Source of the DNA: Massospora cicadina
Lineage: Eukaryota > Entomophthoromycota > Entomophthoromycetes > Entomophthorales > Entomophthoraceae
NCBI GenBank assembly: GCA_022478985.1
Contig: JAKSZP010010610.1
Span: forward strand, 124,001 to 188,000
Direction of reading: 5' to 3'
Length of the DNA stretch: 64,000 nucleotides
In this document: in pieces, positions 44,089 to 53,239 of the stretch
Position numbering within the stretch: the stretch's first letter is position 1
Layout of the letters: each line of letters opens with the position of its first letter
Position numbers and translations under genes: made by a program
The notes under the pieces: model-generated
Seen by the model: the letters and a program-made list of their open reading frames with translations, nothing else
What the model was told of the DNA's origin: nothing
Database searches by the model: none

Positions 44089-45444
44089 TCAAATCTGATT
44101 GAAAGCATTCACCAGGTCAAGTTTTGAGAACACCTGGGATTTGGCAATTGCCTGACTGATTGTCTGCTCCAGGGGCAATGGGTAGGGGTCTGTAACTGTG
44201 ATTTTGTTCAGGTGACTGTAATCTATGCAAGGGTGGAGCGATCCATCCAATTTTCTTGCAAAGATGATAGGGGAAGCGATGGGGGATGTTTCTTTGAACA
44301 GCCAGCCTTTTTTCAACATATCGTCCAACCAGGTATTGAGAGCAGCCTCTTCCTCCGCTGTGTGAGGATACAACGGACAGTTGATGTTCACCAATTCCAT
44401 GGTTGTCCAAAATCCACAATCATACCTTGTATGTTTTGGCAGATGATCCGCTTTTTCCATGTCAAAAATTCTGTGATATGGCATTAAATTTTTGGGAAAC
44501 TCAGCCGGAATGCCCGTGGAAGTGACTAGGGTGGTGATAGAGCTGGTTCCTTGGATTTTCTTGAGGGTGTTGATCAAAGGGAACTCTCCCTCTGAATCAT
44601 CATTGGTAAATGACAATGTATTAGACTCTAAGTGAATCTTCACATGTTGTTGACGCCACCATCCCACACCCAAGATCACTGGGAATACCAGGTTTGGCAT
44701 GGCCAAAAACCAATTGCAGAAGTTATATTGGTGGATTGAGAAGTGTAACGGATGGCGAACGTTATATGAAGACTGGTAAGCAGAAGAGGCCACCATTACT
44801 GAGGCGCCCACATCCATTTCCAATTTTAACTGTTGTGCCAACTTGACGCTCATGAAGTTCCCCGCTGCTCCGGTATCCACCAGAGCTTTGAAGGATACAT
44901 GATGAGGACTGATACTGATTCTCATAGGGACAAGAAAGTAAGCGCAATTCTGTTTATTTGGAGATTTGACTGACTCAGGAATGACTGAAGAGATAGTGGG
45001 TATGTTGAACCCAGGGTCAGGGTTTTTAGCTGGGGTGAAAATTGAGAGTACCAGTGTGGGAGAAATCATTTCTTCCATCTGGTTTTGAACAGAGTCGTTC
45101 ATAGTTGAGAGGGTAACCACTGTGGCGCCCAATTTGAGAATCAAGGCGGAAATGGCTGGAAGTAATGGTTGGTCGATTATGTCATGGAAATGGCAGAAGA
45201 AGTTTAGACCAGCCTGCCAGTCAGGATGCTTGAGCACCCAAAAGGCAAGCTGGAATGCCAGGGGCATTGCTGACCGTGCGACTTGATATGGAGCCAAGAA
45301 GTGTGATACAACACAGTGGTAGCATAACAGCAAGGTAAGGATTACTCGCTGGATCCAATTGGCAACAGAGGGAGCCATGGTGACCAAAAGAATTGGTAAT
45401 GTCCACCCAAAATGCGGGGTGATGGACCACCAGAGAAATGCCAT
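44089..45444 (-). pseudogene. Chromovirus A protease-RT, 451-codon frame beginning inside the 5' LTR
   Basis: The frame starts in the LTR (45444-45180 codes for the last 88 residues of LTR-encoded peptide, ending HPDWQAGLNFFCHFHD) and crosses the LTR border at 45179 into IIDQPLLPAIS with no stop. After about 95 internal residues comes the protease, FKALVDTGAAGNFMS (DTGA active site), then VILGVGWWRQQ. The RT begins with the EEEAALNTWLDDMLKKGWL and SPIASPIIFARKLDGSLH segments and ends at VFSKLDLVNAFNQI (44089) before a TGA. No capsid or CCHC sequence is found. Whether translation really starts in the LTR cannot be decided from sequence. Confidence 0.8.
45161..45179 (-). promoter_or_regulatory. 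Primer-binding site candidate, self-priming type
   Basis: The internal sequence right after the 5' LTR is TAATCGACCAACC (sense). It does not start with TGG as a tRNA-primed site would. Its reverse complement, GGTTGGTCGATTA, matches the predicted start of the transcript (GTTGGTCAATT) at 10 of 11 bases, the exception being a CpG/CpA site. Tf1 of fission yeast uses exactly such self-priming. Confidence 0.5.
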
Positions 45445-46319
45445 CAGGGATGCGGTAAAAGGGGAAAAATAACAGATAAAAATTTCTTTTGGTAAAATTT
45501 TATTGGGAAAGGAAAGTAAGAAAATTGACCAACAATCTTCTCAGTGCCTTGCAACTGATTAAATAGTGGTCAATTGGTGAAAGCGTGGTCAGGATCCACA
45601 AATTTGGCCTAACTGGCAAATTGGATGGTAGAGGGGGGTTTATTCTTTGGGAACTGTCATTGCAAAATTTGGCGGTGGGCTGAGTCTCTGTCAGTTTGAC
45701 CTCAAATGTCTGGACCAGGGGTCAATTATGTTTCTGATGGTTAGCATGATGGCATTTGGCCCGACGAGTGACGGGAATCCCCCAAGGCCATCCAATATAG
45801 GGATGGGACCATTTGGTTGGGAACAGGTTCAGGATGGCCAACCCACCCACACTCGGTCAATTAACCATTCATTTGGTTGATAGAGGCCCATTGGGCGCAA
45901 CGCCCAAATTACTATTGGAGGGTTTCAAACTCTCATTGATGGCACCCAATATTTGTTCTGCTGATTTTGGGGTCAAATTGGAACTGTCGGGCGATCTGGC
46001 TGATGTTTCATTCTTCATGCTTTTACAGCCATTCAAATTTCAGCCATCAGCCTGATTGCTGCCCAAATTAGATCTGACTGATTTCAGTTTGATAATCTTG
46101 GCACAGATTTCACTGATTCCCTGCAACAGTTCTGCTGAGGTGAGTGAGGAAATTGGGGGTGGGATCCAAAGTGGGAGAGCTGTCACCCATCGCTCATCAA
46201 CTATGTGGGCAATATCGCCCTGGGTGATGAGGGGTACTGCCATCCTCTTCAGTGTTTTCTTACTTGGGAATGGAAAGATAGCTCGATCGAGGGCCAAAGG
46301 ACACTCCCTGAGACTTACA
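45180..46319 (-). repeat. 5' LTR of chromovirus A
   Basis: 1,140 bp. Sense order: U3 frame (46297-46040, PLITQGDIAHIVDERWVTAL, then SAELLQGISEICAKIIKLK), a second stretch of the same frame family (near 45850-45760), TATA box, predicted start, and the terminal peptide up to CATGACA. It differs from the 3' LTR mainly by transitions. Confidence 0.9.
45521..45565 (-). promoter_or_regulatory. TATA box and predicted transcription start in chromovirus A LTR
   Basis: In sense, CTATTTAATCAG (TATA-like, 45559-45565) lies about 25 bases before GATTGTTGGTCAATTTTC (45537-45520). The same pair, box and segment, is kept in the solo LTR at 16065-17496, and the GTTGGTCAATT segment also in the one at 33957-34871. 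That conservation marks it as the core promoter. Confidence 0.5.
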
Positions 46320-46324
46320 CCTAT

Positions 46325-47112
46325 GAACCTTAACTTTTTTATTAATTATAATTATAGTAAAAATAAAGGAGAGCCAACAACTTTTAGATGATACTCTTTT
46401 AGAATAACTAGTACATGTGGTATATATAATAGATTATCTTACCATAATGGGTAACTTGTATCACCTACAATTTGCTTGTGATAGCATTCAATTCTAGCCA
46501 TATACAGTTACAAAATTTATTAAATTAATATTTTATTATAATCCTACTAATCTATACTTTAAATATAGGGTTGTGTAGTAAAATATCAAAAGGGTTGATG
46601 GTATCAAGAAACTCTATATTCTAGTGTATAACAATCTGAAGCTTACTACAATGCCCTAGATCTCAGAGGTCTCAATGTTGTCAAAATTGTAAAAGGCTGG
46701 ATTTTAGAACCATATATGTATATCTAAAGTAAAGAAATGTGTGATGGAATGCAGTCTAAATAATTAGTAATAATTTTAGGACAGGGATCTCTTAAAATAG
46801 TGAGAGGCAAATACCAAATAATTGTGAAATCTCATATACAATGGTGAGCGCACTTCTAAGGGTCAGCAGAAGTTTCACCTGTGGCCATCAGATAAAAGAC
46901 TGATTAATCTATTTAACTTACTGAAGCAGCATCAAAAAGTCCAACATTGCACTTTGATGCCAAATTTTGCTGAGCTCTAAAAGGTTGTACTCTTTTATGC
47001 CAAAGAAAAATTTAAAATCGCACATTTGACATTAGTCCTTTCTTGAAAAAGTGTACCATGTCAATTATATGTAACATTATTTTACTAGTTAACAGGTGTA
47101 GTTGCACATACC
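46325..47112. other. AT-rich spacer
   Basis: About 790 bases between the TSD of chromovirus A and the TSD of the next LINE. No open frame above 50 codons, no repeat shared with other parts of the window and no RNA gene could be seen. Confidence 0.6.
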
Positions 47113-47227
47113 TATAAACACAAGAATCTTAAAAACTTTTCTTTCTCGTTGCAAACACTTTTGCAACCTATTTACTTCAAGACTAAATCTAGTTTGATAA
47201 TCTCACAGAGGAGATTAGTCTGCGCCC

Positions 47228-48648
47228 ATGTCAGGGAGCAGTTGGGCAAGCAGAGTAAGAGGAGCAGGCGGAAGTCCCGTAGCCTCCAACGTTCAAAAAC
47301 GCCCCAGAGAATCTGGCAGAATTGACAAAAATCTCAAAAAACTGGCGGTCACAATTTCCCTGGAGATACTTGCGTGGCAAGCATGATGCAACCAGTACAT
47401 CAACACACCACACTCCCAGCCACTTTCGTCGGTGGAATTTGGAGTCTGGGTGTATCTGGACATCCAAAAAATGGCCTTGTGGGAAAAATTTTGTGAAGAT
47501 GTACACAAAATTTTCCCAACCGCAGTGTATGTTGCACCTCACTCCATGTCACGTGGTTGGCTGGACCTAGGTTTTGAAAGCAAAATAGCAGCAGATGAGG
47601 CTGCAGCGGTGCGCATAGTGGTTGACCTCCCCAAAGGGCAATGTGTCATCGAAACCAAATGCACCAGATGGACAAAATCAAACCAAATCTTTCTCACGTT
47701 TGACTTCTTGCCTACTACAGTAAAACGTGACATTTTGGAGCAATACCTGAAAGATGGTCTCGCTGTATATGGCAAAATATAATCTTTCAAAATACAATGC
47801 TTCACGCTGATGCCACACCTGTGCACCGGCAAAGCCATCGCAGTTCTGACCCCAACTGAGGAGATTGTGAAGGACCTAACCCAGATCCCACACTCCACTT
47901 TTATTGATATCGCAGGGCATACCACCCACCCATTCCAGGTAACCGTGGACAGCGCGCCCCCATTTGCACCCACTGTGATGTGTTCAGCCATAAGGCGCAT
48001 GCATGCCCCATCAAGGAGGGCGTCACATTCCAAGAGCACCCCTTGGCGGCCATGGCTAGTGGAGAGGCGCACTACAAACCAACTGCAAGCACCAAGGAGG
48101 CTTTCCTGTGGGGAGCACAAGGCTGCTACCTATTGGTAAAGCCCATCTCCCCGCAGGAGTGGAAGAAGGCTAAGCAGGCCCATAGGGCCATGGCCAAGGA
48201 AGCGGCTAAGGCCACCACCACCATCCCACACTCACAACACCAGGAGGACATGGAGACCTTTGCGGTGGAAGTGACTTGGGAATCCATCATCCAATCAGAT
48301 TGGGAAGCCTATGCCAAGTGGGCCACTCAATCTGAGGATCCGCTGGGAGATTCAATCTCACCCAATTGCTGCACCCAAGCTCCGGTCAAAACTGACTTGG
48401 GACCTATCCCAACTGAAAATTTTTTTTTTGACCCGCTTGACATTGCACCAAACTCATCTGCACTGCAAAAAATTCGTCCAACGTCGGGAAAACAAAAAGT
48501 GAAGGCCAAAGCCAACGCGACTCTTTCCGCAAAAATTAACAAAAACCCCAATAGCGTTGCTGCTAACACCCACGCTGCTGTGAAAGCCCGTGGGGACCTT
48601 GAAGAGGCTGGTGGGCCTGGGGGCCCACCCCTCGCACCTAAGGTGTGA
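47228..48648 (+). pseudogene. LINE L ORF1 (CCHC), few breaks
   Basis: ATG at 47228 (SGSSWASRVRGAGG...) 97 bases after the 5' end. A stop falls at about 47385. From 47432 a frame reads WLDLGFESKIAADEAAAVRIVVDLP and LPTTVKRDILEQYLKDGLAVYGKI, then a TAA at about 47780 where LINE L at 24 kb has a sense codon. It continues FTLMPHLCTGKAIAVLTP. A frame change at about 47960 leads to a CCHC knuckle (CTHCDVFSHKAHAC, all ligands kept) and KPISPQEWKKAKQAHRAMAK. The end at 48648 overlaps the start of the next frame by four bases (ATG 48645), typical of coupled LINE ORFs. Role: RNA binding/RNP formation. Confidence 0.8.
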
Positions 48649-49830
48649 TGGGGGAAACCTTCACTCTAGGGACGTTGAATATCACCAGACTCAAGGCCTC
48701 CCCATCCCAGGCTAGGAAACTGAGTTTTTTACAACACAATTTACCCGTGGATATCCTGGCCATCCAGGAGTCCCACTGTCCACAAGGTTCCGAGGAAGTT
48801 TGGAAAACAATGCTCCTCCCATCCCTATCCTTTTGGTCGAAGCACTGTGGGGTGCTAATTCAGAAAAATAATTTTTTCAAATTCACATCCTCAGAAATAT
48901 TCCTAAATGGCTGAGTGCTCATCGTCACCTTCTTGTGGGCTGATGTTGCACACGCAATCGTCAACATCTATGCCCCAAATGGTGCACATGAGCGTCGGGA
49001 ATTTTCCTCATCAGTCAAATCCTCCCGATACCCCCTGATTCTTTCCTAGTTGGCAACATGAACTGTTGGCTAACCTCACCAACAGACCGGTGGCCTCCCT
49101 CACCCCATGCCCCACAGGGTCATGTAGAACTATGCATTCTAAAAGCCACCCTTGGGTTAATAGATGCGCTGCCATGACATGCCCCACTACTCAAAAACAT
49201 GACGCGTCCCCACATCTACACCAGCCAATTAAGGTCCATGACCCGCATCAACCTTATTCTAACGCTGGCAAAATTCCAACCCCACATCTCCCACTTCAAA
49301 ACAACGAAAATGGAATTCTCCGACCACTGACTGGTCTTGATAACCTACCACTTACCTGTCACAGACGCAAAGGCCCCACATTGGTGCAAAATCCGCCTCC
49401 CCGAGCTCGCGTCACCAGGATTTTCCACATGGGTGGAAGAGGCAACTTAGGCAAGATTGTTTGTTGCACCGTTTTGCGCAGACCCCATTTCCACATAGGC
49501 AACTTTCAAAGAGGATACCATCTGCCACTATCGCCATCTCTCCTCCAGATGCTCAAAAGCCACATCAGCGGTTATCTCACGCGCTCTGGCGGAATTGGCC
49601 CACTTGGAGTCCAACATCCCAGCCACAGGATACAGCCCTGTATGGGGCTGGAAGTGGGCGGAGGCAGCCGCCCACCTCAACGCACTCGAAAGGCAACACA
49701 AACATTGGGTTTATGTCCAATACAGGGCCACACGCATCACTAAAGGTGACAAGTGCACCACATATTTCTTTAAAAAATTCTTTGCACCACGCCAGAGCGT
49801 GGCCTGTACACAGGTGTGAAGATCGGATAA
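48645..49830 (+). pseudogene. LINE L endonuclease domain, broken
   Basis: The ATG at 48645 opens GETFTLGTLNITRLKASPSQ, then VDILAIQESHCPQGS (catalytic glutamate in QES), SFWSKHCGVLIQ, and a TGA at 48912. Later frames give VNIYAPNGAHE (48960), FVGNMNCWLTSP (49050, where related enzymes have GDFN), MTRINLIL and FSDH (49318-49329, catalytic histidine). This is the normal order of an L1/APE endonuclease. At least three stops or shifts are present. Confidence 0.75.
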
Positions 49831-49959
49831 TTCCATTGCAGACACACCAGCTGAAGTGGCAATCAAAATACAAAAATATTACTCCAAGTTATACCGAGCT
49901 GAACCAATTCAGCCAGCTGATATGGCGAAATTTCTCAACTGAGCTCATATCCGCACCAT

Positions 49960-51624
49960 TTTCCAATACCCAGAAATAATAAATTTAATTACTCTGAACG
50001 AATTATGGACAGCCATTCATGGTGCGCCTAACCGAAAATGCCCAGGCCCAGATGGCATTCCATATGAGTTCTACAAAAAATATTTTAAATATATATCCCC
50101 ATTGCTGCTAGCCTCACTTAACCAAAGCCTGTTGGAAATGCGCCTTCTACCAGGAGGACATGAGGCCTTTACAGTCACACTCTTCAAGAAAGGGGATAAG
50201 CTTGACTTAGCCAACTGGCGCCCCATTTCTCTAACAAACACAGACACCAAAATTTTAACAAAAATCATGGCTAACCGTTTAGGGACTGTAGCATCTGCCA
50301 CCATCTCTCCAGAACAATTCAGTTTCATCCCCAGAAAATCAATTTGGGATAACGTGCACTCTGTGGCTAATGTGTGTCAGTCCACAGCCTCTGGGGCACT
50401 TGTATTCTTGGACCAACAAAAGGCCTATGATAGAGTAAACTGGGAATACCTTAGGGCCTGCCTCCAACACTTCCGCCTACCTCCCCGCTTCATTAACTGG
50501 GTGATGCTGCTCACGGAATCTGCAACAATGGCAGTGCGCGGCCCAGCTTTCCTAACGGAAGTAGTCCATCCTCAAAGGGGCCTGCGACAAGGGGACCCCC
50601 TGAGCCCACTCTTATACAACTTCAGCCTTGACCCACTACTGCGAAATGTGAATGCCCAACTCACTGGGGTCCATGTGACAGGCCAAACCCAGTCAAGATG
50701 ATGGCATTTGCAGATGACTGCGTGGTGGGGGATAATAAAAAAGATGCACGCGCGCTTGAAGCCCTCATCCAGGAATATTCCTGGGTAAGCAACGTGGCAC
50801 TGAACGCCTCCAAAACTGAAATCATCCTCCTTGGTTGGTTTCAGAACTGCTGGGCCCCAGCAAGTAGTTCCCAACCTGGACCATCTGCTCGCCCACGTCC
50901 ACGCCTTACTAACTCAACACACACCGCTCCACTGGTGCTCCCCTTCGTGCCACGTCCTACCATAGGACCGGTGCACCATCTGGGCGTGTGGATGGAGGCA
51001 GGCGGATATGCGTCAGCAGTAATGGAGTGCCATATACTGGACAACGTGATGAAGCGAATCGCCTCTCTCAGAGCCCACCCTACTACCCTCACTGGCAGGG
51101 TTGTTCTGGCCAACTCTATGCTCCTATCCAAAGTCTGGTTCAGAGCCCACGCCATCCCCTTCTCCCCAAGCTTCTTCAAATCCCTGTATGCTTTGCTGCA
51201 AGGATGGCTTTGGTCAGGCCGCCCTCCACCAGTACGGCTAGAGGTCATGTTTAGCCCTCATCATCAAGGTGGCATGGGCCTGCTGGACTTCAAAGCCCAT
51301 GCTGCCAAGATCCTGGGCACCTGGATTGCGGCCGTCACCGCTCCTACACTCCCATCCCAACACTGGTCCCGCGAGGCCCACTCCAACTTCTCCCGAGCCT
51401 TGGGCCTCAACAATCCATCAAACCCCCACTCCCTGATGAAATATCTCACATCACACACATCGGCCACAGTCCTCACGGGACTAAAACCCACTACAAACGA
51501 ATCCTACTCTCCATGCGAAGCGCAGAGTGGAGAATTCATATTAGCGGACATACAACCCAAAGAGGCCGCCCCTCTCCTCAGTTCACACAAGAGGTACAGG
51601 GACTACCCATCCATGATGGCGTGA
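49960..51624 (+). pseudogene. LINE L reverse transcriptase, two long frames
   Basis: Frame one (about 49978-50701) has NELWTAIHGAPNRKCPGPDG and PYEFYKKYF (fingers), FTVTLFKKGDKLDLANWRPI, FIPRKSIWDN, FLDQQKAYDRVNWEYLR and PQRGLRQGDPLSPLLYNFSL. Frame two (50698-51624, 308 codons) begins AFADDCVVGDN, the catalytic FADD, then ALNASKTEIILLGW, GPVHHLGVWMEAGGYAS and the thumb (PPVRLEVMFSPHHQGGMGL). Only a frame change at about 50690 separates palm halves. It is in the same region as the shift of the 24 kb copy but at another base. With that exception the RT is intact. Confidence 0.88.
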
Positions 51625-52270
51625 TCCCCATTCGACCCCATGTCTTATCCAGGGTGGACTACCTGGACATGATGGACATCCCTTATTCCACTGAGACCCA
51701 AAAGACTATCTGGAAATATGCATACCATCCTCTGTTGCAGCCTCGAGTCCGCTCCCATGTGTGGCGCTGCCTGAGGCGGGTGTATCATACAGCTGAGCAC
51801 TCTAACGCTTTACACTCATCCTGTGTCATGTGTGGCCAGTATGGAACGCTGTTCCACCGCCTGGAGAAGTGCCCCACCTCTAAAGTGATATGGCGCGAAG
51901 TTCAACGTCTGCTGGGCCAGGATCAAACGCATCCCTTCAATCTGTCAAGAGATATGTTTGCTTCATCAATGGCCTCCCCCTTCCACCCTCCCTCCGTGCT
52001 CTGGTGGTCACAATCGCCATGTGGACTATCCACACGATTGTCTTGGATGCCATCGCTGGCTCCATCCCCACCCTCCCAGAAGCAGTCCACAGATTCCGGT
52101 CTAATTTGGTGGACCATTTTCAAGCGTGGATGTTTGGATACCTCCCACCGCGTTGCCGACAGCTGGTCTCCTCCTGGTTCCCAGTCTGGATCATCAAATC
52201 AGACCCCTTTCTCCACACGTGCTCAATAGTGGCTACGGCCCCTTCACACGTTCCCTTCCCCTCCCCATAA
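51513..52270 (+). pseudogene. LINE L ORF2 C-terminus with zinc finger
   Basis: The 238-codon frame at 51513 reads RVDYLDMMDIPYSTETQKTI, RSHVWRCLRRVYHTAEHSN, then a CxxC-H-C finger (SCVMCGQYGTLFHRLEKCP), and shifts at about 51900 to INGLPLPPSLRALVVTIAMW and FQAWMFGYLPPRC...DPFLHTCSIV up to TAA at 52268. The zinc finger is of the kind found after many L1-like RTs. It matches the LINE ends at 10-443 and 19629-20100. Confidence 0.8.
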
Positions 52271-52585
52271 GTGGCGTTCCCACTAGCAACAAGAGATAGC
52301 ATCGCTTCTCTGGGGTGCCTCCCCTGGTACTAAGTTTGTCTTTCCTGAGTCATATTCAGAAGTGTCCGTCCCATGGTCAGCCTTCCCCGCAATAAATTTA
52401 AATATAAACACAAGAATCTTTTGAGTGTTAACATAACTTTTTATATTTCAAAACGTGATTTGGAAAAAGAATTAGCAAAAGAAAATTTAAGTTTGCACCC
52501 ATTGCCCTTATTTGTGCAATAATTGTGAATTTCAGGCTCCAGTTATAAAATGGGAATCCTGCTAACAGAGCTTAGCTCATAAAAT

Positions 52586-53146
52586 TGTTGGAGTTTTAAC
52601 TGCGCTGACCAAATTTAATCAAGATTGAGATTAAGTGTCTCAGTTCAGTAAGATTTTAAAAACTCTGCCAGATATATCTAATTCTCTATTAGACTAACAA
52701 GTGACCCTTTAGAGTTATCAGCCTCATCTGAAAAATGAGGCTAAGTATTATGAATGGGCTAAGCCCTCAACAAGAAGGTCAATCCCATCTAATAAGAACT
52801 TTATCAGATCTGACCATCATAAGTATACTAATAATAATCAGCAATATTAGTTCTCTAATAGAAAAGATCTTACATCTATTGAAGCTTGAAGATCTTTACA
52901 AAGAACTACCAAATCTACTCTTATAAATATCCCTATATTTCAACTAATAAAGTTATCATTTATTTGTCTCGTGGAGCTCTATTTTGGTCCTTACTGAACA
53001 AAGTTCATTATTCCTATTGGAAGTTATCATTGCAACGAAACTAGTAACTTTTTTGTCTTAGTTCAACCTTTGCTGGAGTCATGAAACTAATAATTTTGTA
53101 GCCTTCATAGCACCTGAACATAGTAATTATTCATTAAATTTCAATA
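52586..53146 (+). repeat. 5' LTR of element F
   Basis: 561 bp, aligning end to end with 60754-61314. It contains CTTATAAATATCC (TATA box, 52922-52930) and CTAATAAAG downstream, and an inner CCTCATCTGAAAAATGAGG hairpin near 52721. Unlike the family A LTRs it has no coding-like frame. Confidence 0.92.
52922..52930 (+). promoter_or_regulatory. TATA box of element F
   Basis: TATAAATAT in the 5' LTR, kept in the 3' LTR (CTTATAAATATCC near 61089). It lies about two thirds into the LTR, where the U3/R border is expected. Confidence 0.5.
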
Positions 53147-53147
53147 A

Positions 53148-53165
53148 TGGCGCTCCCTGCCAGGG
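53148..53165 (+). promoter_or_regulatory. tRNA primer-binding site candidate of element F
   Basis: TGGCGCTCCCTGCCAGGG starts two bases after the LTR and begins with TGG, as expected for a site pairing with a tRNA 3' CCA. I cannot name the tRNA. Confidence 0.5.
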
Positions 53166-53239
53166 TTGCTTCCAAGGCTACCTGGTGAAAACATAATTTT
53201 ATGACTATGAACACATCTAGCAAAGAAAGCCCCTCCTCT

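Larger units (their letters stand above)
40349..46319 (-). mobile_element. Ty3/Gypsy chromovirus A, near-intact pol, no gag, TSD CCTAT
   Basis: A 5,971-bp minus-strand element with LTRs at 40349-41486 (3') and 45180-46319 (5'), each TGTAAG...CATGACA in sense, flanked by a perfect CCTAT duplication (40344-40348 and 46320-46324). The internal 3,693 bp encode protease, RT, RNase H, integrase and a chromodomain in two long frames. No Gag capsid or zinc knuckle is present between the LTR and the protease (only about 95 codons). It is the youngest-looking LTR element in the window by frame integrity, although the two LTRs differ at many CpG-type sites. Confidence 0.93.
47131..52402 (+). mobile_element. 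LINE L, full-length or nearly so, 18-bp TSD
   Basis: 5,272 bp flanked by a perfect duplication, TATAAACACAAGAATCTT, at 47113-47130 and 52403-52420. It begins ACTTTTCTTTCTCGTTGC after a short A run, similar to the hL 5' end (CTTTTTCTTTCCACTC). It has ORF1 from 47228, endonuclease from about 48645, RT to about 51000 and a zinc finger/C-terminal domain to 52270, and ends with GTCCGTCCCATGGTCAGCC (52364-52382) and AATAAATTTAAA. It is the best preserved autonomous-type LINE of the window, yet each ORF has breaks. Confidence 0.93.
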
